NCBI RefSeq assembly: GCF_051622035.1
Contig: NC_135358.1
Location: 5,843,501-5,907,500, forward strand
Direction of reading: 5' to 3'
Length of the DNA stretch: 64,000 nucleotides
From: Arctopsyche grandis
Taxonomy: Eukaryota > Arthropoda > Insecta > Trichoptera > Hydropsychidae
Position numbers and translations under genes: made by a program. Under the pieces are notes generated by a model, which ran no database searches, was not told where the DNA came from, and saw only the letters and a program-made list of their open reading frames with translations. Below, in pieces: positions 27,213-40,290 of the stretch. The stretch's first letter is position 1. Each line of letters opens with the position of its first letter.

Positions 27213-29329
27213 TCATCAACTTTAGAGAGTCTTTAATTAATATTATGTATTATGAGCATTTATAAGAATTGTAAACAAGTTTTTGAGCTCTTTTACCTAT
27301 TATGCTGTATATTAACATTAGAATAATATAATATATTATATATTACTAACAAAATTAAATGAAAATTGTAAAATAGAAAATGATCAGTAGATCAGTAGCT
27401 ATTAAAATAGATATAAACTGTATCGTGAACATAATTTTGTAATAATAAAAAGCATTTAAAATTCAAAAAACATAAATATATGTAGTTATCTTTCCTCACT
27501 AAAATATTGTGTGTGTTATATTATTTTCTATGTCATTTATGTTCAGATTTCTGTGAATTATAATATCATTCTGGTATGATCCGCTTAATATATATTTATA
27601 TACATATTTTTGGCTTGTCGTTGAAACAGACTAAACTGTGAATTCCGTTCAATCCACCGAAATTCAATGTGCTGAAAGTTGTGTGTCAACTACACATGAT
27701 TTTATCACTATTATTCCCCATCTTCTATTAAATCATATTTCAATGAAGAAGCATCGCCACAAAAGACGGTACGTTCCCACTTTTTATCCCTTTTATACAA
27801 TTTCGCCGGGGAAAGCGTGAATTTTTAATAAATATCGTTTCAATGAACGTATTATATACACATGTACATATTACATACGTACAGGTATTCGTTCATCTGT
27901 GGCGATGGATAGTCGCCGGATAAAAAATGGCATTCCTTTTTCGCAGTAAACGCTTTTTCCATTATTGCGAGTTCGCCAACAGACAGACGGGTACTACGTA
28001 TCACCGGCAATACTCATATTACGTAACTCGAACGTATCGTACCGTAAACGTAAAAACGCGTCGTTCGATGCACGTTTTACGATAAAAGCGTCCTAAAAGG
28101 TATACCCTTCGCATTTGCATCTACGTTTACATTTACCTATACGTTTTTTTTTGGAATTTGTTCTGTCGGATAACCTTTGAAGATATGACGAAAAAAAATA
28201 GTAAGTAATGGTTGCATTTGTCCGCTGGTAATTGCGACTGGAGCTTGTATTAAAATTGATGCAACTCGGCAATGTTTGTTGCGTCTTGGCTCGAGGCCCG
28301 GTGATTTAGTGCTTTACGAGCCGGAGCTTTCGCGAATAAATCGCGGAAAGTTTTTCCTTTTTTTGTTTTTCCCACTACTATTCCAAGAAATAAAAAACCG
28401 GTATGCGCGATTCCTATCTTTATCTCTGGCAAATGCAAATGTGCATTTAACGCGTTGTTTTTGCTTTATGTTTATTGTCGGAGCGCTGATGATGATACTG
28501 CGCGATTTTCTTGCTGAATTATGCATGTATGAATACGTATATTTAGATAATATAAATTTAGATAAATTGGATGTATTGACAGTCTAGAAAAGGCTTTGAT
28601 AGTTCATTGCTTTTAATTCGGATATTTTAATTGGGGTCGATTAGGAATCGTACTAGTATTGTATGTATAAAAGTCCAAATTGATCTATTTAAGATAAATT
28701 TGTCATTAATATATAAATATAACATAATGTTATAATTATACATCGATTGAACTTTCCAAGAAAAACCTCAAGCGTTCACTAAATTGGAACCACAGATTAT
28801 GATTTTGATTTTTTCCATCGAGTTAATTAATTAACATCTATTAATTACTATGTAGGGTTTATTTATTAATGTATATGTATATACACTTTAGCTAACATAT
28901 AACCATTGATTTAAGTATACAATATGTATCTGTTCAATTGCATCTTCTGCTTAGTTAAAAAATTACATACTGATAACCTTAATATGTATATGAATAATTC
29001 CGATAAACTTAATATGTACATATAAGAATAAGCTTGATGTATTTCTTAAACTTAAAGGATTTCTGTAATTATTCGTTCCCAATACACAACTGCTACCGTG
29101 CTCTTTTCAGGCTACCTAGGGGATGCAGCGCGTCGCAAATGTTTGTGGACGGGCATGTGCCTCACTTTGAGGCCATTCTCAGGATGAGAGCGGCCTCTCT
29201 ACGTTTTTGTATATTTTTGTCTCCTAATTTTTTTCTTGCTGCTGCATTTTCTCATCAAAATTCTTCACTGTACATATGTTCGATGGATGGAGCTACTACA
29301 CCGACCGCCTTAAATGGACATTGAGTTGA
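27213..29329. other. No recognisable gene
   Basis: AT-rich DNA. GC-richer short frames near 28250-28590 on both strands do not resemble known proteins. Confidence 0.45.
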
Positions 29330-30118
<789 letters not shown>

Positions 30119-30130
30119 ATATATATATAT

Positions 30131-33100
30131 TCGGTCTTTCGTGTCATGCGGGGAAGACGTGCTTCTGCGTTCTTCCCGCTATTACTCGCTTAAACCCGGC
30201 TATTGCACGAAATTTAATCTAAAAATTTAACCATCTAATCACTTATTTTACTAATTGCATCCTAGTATAATTTAAGTGTAAAAATAAACAGACGATCGGC
30301 CGTTAACAGCGTTTCTAATATCAGTGATTGCGAAAAATTTTGTGTTAATTTTGTGTCAGTTACAAAAGCGTATACGAACGAGATACATCTCCCTACCTGA
30401 ATACAAAAAAAATAAGGGTCCCTGCTCGCCAGTCAAAATTCGGTCCCACAGAAGCAATAAATCTTCCACATAATTGCTTTCAGACAAAAATTTTTAACGA
30501 ACTTTACTTAATAGAATAATAGCAAACAGAAACGGTGTTTCCCAACTGTCTAATAGTTCTTTTTCATATTTAATTTATATTAAAGTAATTCGTGTAATTT
30601 TATATTCTTTACTAAATTTATTATTAAAATATTAAATTGCAAACCGCACTCACATATATAAATCCGTTGTCTCCAAAGAGGCGTCTCACGATAAAGATCT
30701 GTAAAAAAGTAGTATAACAATTGCTAATCTATTATTATCATAACTAACTACTTTCACTTACAAAGTAACCCTGTTAAATGGCATGTAATAACTCATAAGT
30801 GATCCAAGTGATACCTAGGATGACTATCTGTCAAAGCTGACCACAGAGAAGAGTCTATGGCGGTAAGAACTCACTCCTTGAATGGAAATCTCTCTCAAGT
30901 ACCGCCTTTTTCTCAACACATCTTGGATAAATGCGAGAAAAATAATATCCAAACCTCCAACAAGGTAAGAGTGACGATGGATGATAGCTTAGCTAATAGA
31001 AACCTGTATTTAGCCACGTACAATGTAAGAACGTTATCGAGTGAAGGAAGTGTGCTTGCATTAGAGAATGAATTAGAAAATATCAAATGGGATATAATAG
31101 GACTTAGTGAAGTAAGACGAAAACAGCAAAACCAAATAATCCTAAAAAGTGGTAACTGTCTCTACTGGAGAGGGCTACCAAATGGTAGAATAGGAGGAGT
31201 AGGGTTTCTTATCAATAAGAGAATAGAAAGAAATATTATAGAAATAAGCGACATATCGGAACGTATATGCTATATAGTATTAAAAATCTCGAGCAGGTAC
31301 ACTTGTCAAATCTTCCAAGTGTACGCCCCCACATCTAGCCACCCAGACGAGGAAATAGAAGACTTCTACGAAAAAATACAGGACGCATACGATAATAGCC
31401 GTCACCACTTTAAAATAATCATGGGCGACTTTAACGCAAAAATAGGACAAAAGGCAAATACTGAAAGAGCAGTAGGCAATTTTGGTACCGGCCAAAGAAA
31501 CGACAGAGGCGATCGCCTCATAGAATTCGCAGAACACAACAGGCTCTTTATCACTAATTCATTTTTCAGGAAAAACACCAACAATAAGTGGACTTGGGAG
31601 AGTCCTAAAGGAGACAGAAACGAGATCGATTTCATCCTAACAAATGCCCTGCACTCCGTTAAAGACGTTAGTGTTTTAAGTAAAGTAGATATAGGTAGCG
31701 ATCACAGATTAGTCCGTGCCAAGATGGCCATTAATATAAATTGCGAACGTAGGAAATTAATAAAAGGATGCAGTAACTCTCCAGATTTCGCTCAACTAAG
31801 GTCTAGGAAAAAGGAATTCGAACTCGAACTTGGAAATCGATACGGGAAATTAAACCCAGAAGCAGACATCGAGGAATTGAACACTGTAATTAGTTCGGTT
31901 CTAACCTCAACAGGTAAGAAATTAGGTGGATTCAGGAAACAGATTAAATTAAGCAAAATTTCAGCGGAAACAAAAAACCTAATTAAGCATAAAAGGAATT
32001 TAGATAGGGATAATAATAAGCAAGAATACAATCTAGTAAATAAGGAAATTAAAAAGAGAATAGTCAGGGATGTCAGGGATTTTAACAGCAAGCTAATAGA
32101 AAATACCATTAAGAATAACCGTAGCCTGAAAAAGTGCAAACAGGATCTTTTCTTAGGCAAAAACCAAATGATCGCAATCAGATCAGAGAGCGGAGTAATA
32201 ATTAGGAATAGAGAAGAAATCATAGACAGAGTTTACACGTTCTATGCAAAACTATACGAGAACGACAACGGCCAATTCCCCGCTCTGGAATCGACACACG
32301 GCCAAAGGGTTCCTGCAGTATTGCCTAGCGAAGTAGAGGCCGCGCTAAAAACTGCAAAGAACGGTAAATCCCCAGGGGAAGATAATATTCCCATTGACTT
32401 ACTAAAATGTGGCGGCCCCCCCCTAATTAATATCTTAGCTAGGCTTTTCAGCAAATGCATCCAGAACCAAGCTATACCAGAAGGATGGAATAACGCAACT
32501 ATCATTTTAATACACAAAAAAGGCGACAAAAGCGATATCAAGAACTACCGACCCATTAGTCTACTTTCAGCGGTCTACAAGCTCTTCACGAAGGTTATTA
32601 CAGAAAGGCTGAAGAATATCCTCGACGAGAACCAACCTGTAGAGCAGGCAGGGTTTAGGGCAAATTTCAGCACAATGGACCACCTCCAAGTAGTTGGCGA
32701 ACTAATCGAGCGCGCCAACGAATATCAACGGCCATTGTGCCTAGGTTTCGTCGATTATGAGAAAGCCTTCGATACAGTTAGTCATAATGCAGTACTTAAC
32801 GCTCTAAAAACACAGGGAGTGCCGGAACCCTATGTGGGACTGTTAGCTGCAATATATAAGAATGCCACAGCTTCGGTTAAAAATTTTTCAGGTACAGATA
32901 GATTTAGCATAGGAAAAGGAGTAAGACAAGGAGATACAATCTCGCCCAAGTTATTCAATGCGGTGCTTGAGGGAGTTTTCAGGAAATTGGATTGGGATAC
33001 AGCCGGAGTAAGCATCAATGGTCGCTTTTTGAGTCACCTTCGGTTCGCAGACGATATAGTTTTAGTAGCTCGTGATTCAGCTGACCTACTTATCAGACTA

Positions 33101-33820
33101 ACACAGCTGGACAGGGAAAGTAGAAAAGTAGGATTAAAAATTAACGTAGATAAGACTAAACTAATGTTCAATAGTTATTGCATGCCTGATAGCATCCCCT
33201 TAGATGATAAACCAGTAGAAGTAGTAAATAATTATTTATATTTAGGTCAAATAATTGACATGTCTGGTAGTAAAAATGAAGAGATAAAGAGACGTATGAA
33301 ATTAGGGTGGAGTGCATTTGGACGGATGAATGCTGTTTTTAAATCAAAAATGCCACTCTGCCTGAAGAAAAGGATCTTTGATCAATGCGTTTTGCCAGTG
33401 ATGACGTATGGATGTGAAACTTGGACACTGAACGCCAAGATGCAAAATAAAATCCAATGCACTCAAAGAAGTATGGAACGCTGTATGCTTGGCATAACGA
33501 GGAAAGACAGGAAGCGGAACACGTGGGTGAGAAATATGACAAGGGTAGTGGACATAGTGGATAGAGTGAAGAGATTGAAATGGCAATGGGCGGGTCACGT
33601 AGCTAGGAGGATGGACGAAAGGTGGACAAAATAAGTGCTTGAATGGTACCCGAGAGAAGGCAAAAGAGTAAAAGGAAGACCGCAAGGAAGATGGGTGAAC
33701 GAAATTAGGAAAATGTGCGGAATGAGATGGATGAGTGTTGCGCAAAACAGAGACGAGTGGAAGCGTGTTGGAGAGGCCTTCATCCAGCAGTGGATGGCGA
33801 ATGGCTGTAAATGATGATGA

Positions 33821-33826
<6 letters not shown>
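30131..33826 (+). mobile_element. Full-length RTE-like LINE, copy 3
   Basis: Starts TCGGTCTTTCGTGTCATG right after TATATATATAT and ends in the (TGA)n tail at 33812-33823, which passes into (TA)n. The 5' UTR is more divergent than between copies 1 and 2 (small indels and substitutions around 30215-30420), making this an older or separate lineage within the family. Confidence 0.92.
30857..33814 (+). pseudogene. RTE-like LINE endonuclease/reverse transcriptase with a premature stop
   Basis: Endonuclease and RT motifs match copies 1 and 2, including [21 protein letters not shown] and FADD. A G-to-T change turns a Glu codon into TAA at 33632-33634 (after MDERWTK), so translation gives 925 aa and loses the last 60 residues, which hold the basic, Trp-rich C-terminus. 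The lost frame stays open to 33814. Other changes relative to copy 1 include NIKWDIIGL and SVKNFSG. Catalytic residues remain; whether the truncated protein works is not known. Confidence 0.9.

Positions 33827-33903
<77 letters not shown>
33827..33903. repeat. (TA)n microsatellite between RTE copy 3 and a Helitron-like element
   Basis: An uninterrupted TA run of about 77 bp continuous with the LINE tail. It ends where the Helitron-like CTAG terminus begins. Confidence 0.97.
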
Positions 33904-33904
<1 letters not shown>

Positions 33905-34349
33905 TAGCTGTGTTAACCGGCTTCGCTCGGTATTTTTAATTTAAACCGCTTAAACATGTCTAATCTAATAGGAAACATTTTATTAAATTTATTTGAATAG
34001 TTTTATTTTATATAAATTTATTTGAATATTCATTTGTTTTTTTTTTATTAAATTGACTGTCACGAACAAACAAACATATATAGTAAGTCTCTTATAAAAA
34101 TTATATGTATACGAAATTATATGTATAACAGAATCCGGTGCCTGTGCCTCAACGGCAGCGCCCCATACGGCTCCGCCCTCTAGGGCTTCGCCCCGGGCGC
34201 GAAGGCGGTTTCACCCTCGGCTCCTTTGCCCCCGGGGACTTCAAATCCTTTGAATCGAAAGTAATTGAATTATGTGTTCGACGACGTCACGGATTTACGA
34301 CCCAACGAATAAAGGTTACATATAAAGTCTCTTTCCAAATTATACATAC
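33904..34349 (-). mobile_element. Helitron-like non-autonomous element, copy 1
   Basis: Read on the minus strand, the element ends CAGCTAG followed by host T. A GC hairpin (ACCG-A-GC-GAA-GC-CGGT) lies about 11 nt before CTAG. Helitrons typically have a 3' hairpin a few bases before CTRR and insert between A and T. The minus-strand 5' side (TATAATTTGGAAAGAGAC) is shared with copies 2 and 3 but lacks their TCTAAT start, so it is slightly truncated where copy 2 abuts. The core has GC-rich patches (CTAGGGCTTCGCCCC) but no large array. No Rep/helicase frame is present. Confidence 0.65.
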
Positions 34350-34574
34350 ACTAGCTGTATTACCCGGCTTCGCTCAGTGTTTATAATATAAACCGCTTAA
34401 ACATGACTAAGCTAATTTAATTAAAAAAAAAAAAAAATTAAAAAAAAATTTAAAAATTAAAAAAAAAAATAAAAAAAAAAAAAAAAAAAATCAAAAAAAA
34501 AAATTAAAAAAAAAATAAAAAAAAAATAAAAAAAAAATTTAAAAATTTTTTTTTAAAAAATCAAAAAAAAAAAA

Positions 34575-35425
34575 TCAAAATTTTTTTTTGCCTTCTAGGG
34601 CTTCGCCCTCGGCGCCCCCCTGAGCCTTTGCCTTCTAGGGCTTCGCCCCTCCACGCCCCATGAGCAATTGCCGTTTAGGGCTTCGCCCCCCTTAGTTAAT
34701 GCCTTTTAGGGCTTCGCCCCTCCGCACCCCCATGATTAAATGCCGTCTAGGGCTTCGCCCCCCTTAGTTAATGCCTTTTAGGGCTTCGCCCCCCGCGCCC
34801 CCAAGATTAATTGCCGTTTAGGGCTTCGCCCCCCTTAGTTAATGCCTTTTAGGGCTTCGCCCCTCCGCGCCCCCATGATTAAATGCCGTCTAAGGCTTCG
34901 CTCCCATGATCAGTTGCCTTTTAGGGCTTCGCCCCCCACGCCCCCAAGATTAATTGCCGTTTAGGGCTTCGCCCCCCTTAGTTAATGCCTTTTAGGGCTT
35001 CGCCCCTCCGCGCCCCCATGATTAAATGCCGTCTAAGGCTTCGCCCCCATGATCAGTTGCCTTTTAGGGCTTCGCCCCCCGCGCCCCCAAGATTAATTGC
35101 CGTTTAGGGCTTCGCCCCCCTTAGTTAATGCCTTTTAGGGCTTCGCCCCTCCGCGCCCCCATGATTAAATGCCGTCTAAGGCTTCGCCCCCATGATCAGT
35201 TGCCTTTTAGGGCTTCGCCCCCCGCGCCCCCAAGATTAATTGCCGTTTAGGGCTTCGCCCCCCTTAGTTAATGCCTTTTAGGGCTTCGCCCCTCCGCGCC
35301 CCCATGATTAAATGCCGTCTAAGGCTTCGCCCCCATGATCAGTTGCCTTTTAGGGCTTCGCCCCTCCGCGCCCCCATGATTAATTGCCGTCTAGGGCTTC
35401 GCCCCCCTTAGTTAATGCCTATTAG
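34575..35425. repeat. GC-rich hairpin tandem array 1, 143-bp higher-order period
   Basis: The basic motif is TTAGGGCTTCGCCCC, a near-perfect short hairpin, separated by spacers such as TTAGTTAATGCC, ATGATTAAATGCC and AAGATTAATTGCC. The AAGATTAATTG marker occurs at 34803, 34946, 35089 and 35232, exactly 143 bp apart each time, with a variant at 35376. Each 143-bp unit holds four hairpin motifs. Confidence 0.95.
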
Positions 35426-35429
35426 GGCT

Positions 35430-36620
35430 TGCGCCCCATGAGGCTGGGCCCCCCGGGCCCCCTACGGGGCCCCACGGGGCTGCGCCCCTTGTGGCGCCCC
35501 CTTTTGAGCCCCATGGGGCTGCGCCCCATGAGGCTGGGCCCCCCGGGCCCCCTTCGGGGCCCCACGGGGCTGCGCCCCTTGTGGCGCCCCCTTTTGAGCC
35601 CCATGGGGCTACGCCCCATGAGGCTGGGCCCCCCGCGCCCCCTTCGGGGCTTCACGGGGCTGCGCCCCTTGTGGCACCCCCTTTTGAGCCCCATGGGGCT
35701 GCGCCCCATGAGGCTAGGCCCCCCGGGCCCCCACGGGGCTGCGCCCCTTGTGGCGCCCCCTTTTGAGCCCCATGGGGCTGCGCCCCATGAGGCTGGGCCC
35801 CCCGGGCCCCCTTCGGGGCCCCACGGGGCTGCGCCCCTTGTGGCGCCCCCTTTTGAGCCCCATGGGGCTGCGCCCCATGAGGCTGGGCCCCCCCGGGGCC
35901 CCACGGGGCTGCGCCCCTCGTGGCGCCCCCTTTTGAGCCCCATGGGGCTGCGCCCCATGAGGCTGGGCCCCACGGGGCTGCGCCCCTTGTGGCGCCCCCT
36001 TTTGAGCCCCATGGGGCTGCGCCCCATGAGGCTGGGCCCCCCGGGCCCCCTTCGGGGCCCCACTGGGCTGCGCCCCTTGTGGCGCCCCCTTTTGAGCCCC
36101 ATGGGGCTGCGCCCCATGAGGCTGGGCCCCCCCGGGGCCCCACGGGGCTGCGCCCCTCGTGGCGCCCCCTTTTGAGCCCCATGGGGCTGCGCCCCATGAG
36201 GCTGGGCCCCACGGGGCTGCGCCCCTTGTGGCGCCCCCTTTTGAGCCCCATGGGGCTGCGCCCCATGAGGCTGGGCCCCCCCGGGCCCCCTTCGGGGCCC
36301 CACTGGGCTGCGCCCCTTGTGGCGCCCCCTTTTGAGCCCCATGGGGCTGCGCCCCATGAGGCTGGGCCCCCCCGGGGCCCCACGGGGCTGCGCCCCTCGT
36401 GGCGCCCCCTTTTGAGCCCCATGGGGCTGCGCCCCATGAGGCTGGGCCCCACGGGGCTGCGCCCCTTGTGGCGCCCCCTTTTGAGCCCCATGGGGCTGCG
36501 CCCCATGAGGCTGGGCCCCCCGGGCCCCCTTCGGGGCCCCACTGGGCTGCGCCCCTTGTGGCGCCCCCTTTTGAGCCCCACGGGGCTGCGCCCCTTGTGG
36601 CGCCCCTGGCGGGGCCCCAT
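35430..36620. repeat. GC-rich tandem array 2, 69/80/90-bp units in a 239-bp higher-order repeat
   Basis: The marker TTTTGAGCCCCATGG starts at 35502, 35592, 35682, 35761, 35851, 35931, 36000, 36090, 36170, 36239, 36330, 36410, 36479 and, as a CACGG variant, 36569. Spacings are 90, 90, 79, 90, 80, 69, 90, 80, 69, 91, 80, 69, 90. From 35761 a 90+80+69 pattern repeats three times, a higher-order unit of 239-240 bp. Units are built of palindromic GC blocks (GGGGCTGCGCCCC, GGGCCCCC). Long frames exist on both strands because the repeat lacks stop codons; they are not genes. Confidence 0.95.
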
Positions 36621-36822
36621 GAAACTACTCGCTTTGCGCCCCCGCGGGGGTGAATCCATTGAAACGAAAAAAACAAATCGGCGCCCATGAATCGAAAAAA
36701 AAAAAAAAATCGAATCACGTGTTCGATGACGTCACCGATCTACGGACGACGAAGACGACGACGACCAAGGATATTTACATATTTACATACATACAAAGTC
36801 TCTTTCCAAATTATAGATTAGA

Positions 36823-37810
36823 TATATTAGATTTATATTGGTGGGGATTGCACTATTTTCCCTATCGTCTGGAATAAAAAGTTATTATTATTATTATTAA
36901 TATCTAATCTATGTTTCTTGTTTCCTTTTTTCTCTCTTATTTTTATTTTAATATTGTTATTTTGAATGTATTTTACTTTTTTCTCATTTAATTTACATAT
37001 GTATATGAATAAATCAAACCCTATCTTTTGATATATGTTAAGTATGTTAAATAAATAAATAAATTAACTTGTATATCAACGGACACAAGTTAAAATTAAC
37101 TGCATCGATAGAGTAAACGTAACAAACCAATTAATAAACGAAGCAACGATAGGGCGCGAAATTCGATCGTCGATTTGTTCACTGTCGCTTTGTTTTATTA
37201 ACACGCATTAATATCACCGGGGAAATTTCACGGTTCGATATATTATTCGGGGGGGCAAGTTTTTAAAAGTTCGTTGCGAAATAAGACAGGTACCCGTATG
37301 GCGCGCATGAGCGCTTTCCAACTGATGCTGCGCGATCAAAAGCTCCCGGAGCTTTCGTATCTTCAGTCGCCTATCGAAATCCACGTGGAACGGTCGTTCT
37401 CTCGCGCCTACTACGCGCACAGGCACGCCCACCACACAACTTAATTTTACCGCAAAAACTTACCACACAACACACTTTTGACACAGGATAAAATCACTCG
37501 ACAGTATTGGCTCTCATTTAAAGAATTGAATGCAAAAATCCAAAGCCTTTAAATGATCTAAATTTGTATTTGAAGTGAGTGATACGAAACGCCATATGTG
37601 ACATTTCCTACATTTCGCTCGTATAAAACTTAACGATGCACTCATGATAAAGTGCAGTTTGTATGCGTTATAATATCGCGAATCTGTCACCTACAGATAA
37701 GTATTCAACTATGACTTTTAGATAGTTATGTTCAATTAAAATTTTTTAGATGATTTTGTGATTTTTTTCGTTTCGTATGTAATAATAGTTTTAAATATAT
37801 ATTATATAAA
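36823..37810. other. Upstream region of the Beat-family gene; no other feature recognised
   Basis: AT-rich with an (ATT)n patch at about 36880-36900 and a GC-richer part at 37210-37440 with no known coding match. If the exon at 37811 is the first coding exon, promoter and 5' UTR should lie here, but no core promoter motif could be assigned. Confidence 0.35.
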
Positions 37811-37868
37811 ATGAAGCAGATTGTATCGTGTTGGATATTTGCTGTGACGTCGTTTGTGATTATATCAG
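37811..37868 (+). CDS. Beat-family gene, putative exon 1 (signal peptide)
   Basis: An ATG begins MKQIVSCWIFAVTSFVIIS: Lys near the start, then a hydrophobic core, as in a secretory signal peptide. The exon ends at TCAG followed by GTAATT, a plausible 5' splice site, leaving one base of the next codon (phase 1). The Ig exon at 53772 begins with two bases completing that codon as Gly, giving ISGWSNAHEIVELV, a sensible junction from signal peptide to mature chain. Insect beat genes commonly have the signal peptide on its own exon before a long intron. The phase match and strand agree, but linkage over nearly 16 kb is inferred and could be refuted by transcripts. Confidence 0.6.
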
Positions 37869-39794
37869 GTAATTATTTTTTAATTATTATTGTGAAAGTT
37901 ATGTAAGGTTGGGTGATTAAGCAAACCAGTGCATCTGAGTACGTTGCGCTGTTGTAAAATCGATATTTCATGTAACGGGTGCATTTTTACACGGACGGCT
38001 TATTGTTCTTTTTTTTTGATAAGGGTTTATTTTTGTTTTGGAAATCGGTTAAGTTTTCTTTTCTATTGTTGTTGATGTGAGCCGTTGGGTGCACGCTTTT
38101 CCCCTTTTTCGCGGAAAATATACACGGTTGAAAGTTCACCACATATATCATCCTCAAATCATATTGCCGACTAAGTAGAAAAAATGATCGATGGAAGAGA
38201 GAAAAATAGCTCACAGGGCTCCGAATCTACTTTTCCGGGATTCTCTCCCTTCGCGAGAGATAAATTTCGCACGGGGAAAAATGCGAATGAAAATAAATAT
38301 AATTTTTTTATTAGGTGGAAATGTATCCCGCGCTTTTTAAAATTACCTCCACTGTATTATAATGTGTTTTATTGTGAAATATAATACTGCTGTGTAAGAA
38401 TTTCCCGTTATTAACAATTTAATCAACGAGCTTCATGTAATATGTAGTTATGTCCACAAAATTGAATCGCCGTATCTTAATATCGAATTAATATTCAACG
38501 TTGCGAGAATGCGTATTAAATTACACTTACCGAATGTAATATCCTCGTATGTATTGAATATATTCTACTATTCTAATGCCATGTATGATTGTGTGTATGT
38601 ATGTACATAGAACACGTTGAATTACAGATATTGCATTCGATTGAATGTCAGATATGTACGTAGATGGTTTATGCTTTAGATTAAATATATTAATTGAACA
38701 TGTGTATATAAACTTAAGTAATATTTTAATAATTAATTTAGTCGCAGATAAATTTAAATACGAATCGCATCAATTCGAATATGAATGGAAATAATCATTG
38801 GATAGCTTCTGAGAATCGAATAAATTACTTTTATGGGCGGATTTCCCAGCCAACGTCGACCTCGATGATAATTTACATTTTATATTTATCATTAATTTGA
38901 TGTTCAAAGTTGCATATTTTTCGTATTAAATTCTACCACGAGAAAATCTAGCGTGTTTTAAGACCTTTGAGATGTATTTTATGTACTCCGCTTATGTGAA
39001 TAGAAACAAATACATACATATATACATCTGATATATGATTTTCTCCTTCGTTAGAAAATAAGACCGCTGAAAAGATTCACTCTTTGACGTGAAGCAATTT
39101 TGAGATACGTTCGAATAAAAATACAATTTCAGTTTAAACATGCATACAGCTTATTCTGCACGAAAAGATTCGCTAAAAGAAATGCTTCCGAAAAAGTATA
39201 CGAAACGTATTTATTTTTTTTATTTTTTTTTGTTTAGATGTTTTTTTCGTTTGTGTATATAGGCATTATTTTCTTTGTATGTAATAAATAGTTTTCAGAG
39301 CAAATGAAACGTATGACAAGCAATAAAACACACAAAAACAACTAATTCAGGATATGTGGCAAACGTCCAAATATCACAATAACGCACTGTGAACGTTACG
39401 GACGAAATGTAATATAAAATATATAATATTGAAAGCTTCACTATATTGCCGGTAGATGGAAACGTATACGTTGTACGAGTGTGATATTAAAAAGCATATA
39501 AAACGTTAACGGTATAAAAAGGACGATTTTCCGTTGTGTGAAAATTCATGGCAAATTACACAACGACTATAAATGTCGCATTGTTGTTTTATTTCGCAAT
39601 AAAGATTAATTTGATTATTTAATGCTTGTAAAGATGATTGATATTTGAAGATTTTGTTGTGGTAAATTTAAAATTATATGATTTTCATTATAATAATTAA
39701 TCAAGTACATTACAAAATTTTATTGTAAATCAATTGTTCATATAAGATTCATTGCAATTAAAATATATCATCATTCCTTTACCTACCTACTATA

Positions 39795-40227
39795 CATGTA
39801 CGTAGTAACAATATACGTAGCTTTGTGATGATGTAAAAATTCAACCCCGAGATTTCGACTGATCAGAACCGATCTCTAATCTTGTTTTCATGTATTTTTA
39901 TTGTGGGTGTGTTTATTGGAGACAATTAAAACCCAACTCATAATATCAAATTGAAACTTGATATTAGTAACTGAAATGCTTACCACTACGATGTAATTTC
40001 TATATTTATGTACGTAATAATAATATATAAAGTTTTGTGATCATGCGAAAACTCGAACACGAGATTTTCACTGATTCGAACCCAAAATCGATCACTGATC
40101 ACGCTTTCATGATCTAGAAAAATGTGTATGTGTTAGTACGAGTGTATTTTGAGGATTTTTTTTAACACCGTTAGTCCTATCGAACAGAAACTTAGTATAG
40201 GTTACTAAAACGCTTATCAATACGACA
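39795..40227. repeat. Diverged tandem duplication of about 200-220 bp
   Basis: The blocks TTTGTGATGATG...CGAGATTTCGACTGAT (39822-39864) and GAAATGCTTACCACTACGA (39973) recur as TTTGTGATCATG...CGAGATTTTCACTGAT (40033-40075) and AAAACGCTTATCAATACGA (40207). Offsets are 211-234 bp because of indels. On the minus strand each unit has weak tRNA-like strings (GTAGTGGTAAGC and GGGTTCGAATC), so the units may be old SINE heads. Confidence 0.55.
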
Positions 40228-40290
40228 TTTTTTTTTTCAAATTTTTAAGATGACTGGAAATGGTGCCTTCCGTTATAGTAGGTGGGGTTT

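Larger units (their letters stand above)
34351..36822 (-). mobile_element. Helitron-like non-autonomous element, copy 2, with GC-rich tandem core
   Basis: The minus-strand 3' end is CAGCTAG with host T, and the 5' end is A|TCTAATCTATAATTTGG at 36822. The order on the plus strand is: shared CTAGCTGTATTACCCGG terminus, an A-rich stretch (34415-34590), two GC-rich tandem arrays (34575-36620), a conserved block with TGACGTCAC (36727-36735), then GTCTCTTTCCAAATTATA. Copy 3 at 57644 has the same ends and conserved block without the arrays, so the arrays expanded inside this copy. No protein-coding gene is recognised. Confidence 0.65.

Noticed and set aside
34575..35425. CRISPR array
   Set aside because: Repeats are short GC hairpins with near-identical spacers in an insect element; spacers are not unique and no cas genes exist.
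35422..36718. Open frames of 248-335 codons on both strands (Pro/Gly/Ala-rich)
   Set aside because: They are read-through of the stop-free GC tandem arrays in several frames at once; no domain, no codon bias and overlapping opposite-strand frames of equal length.
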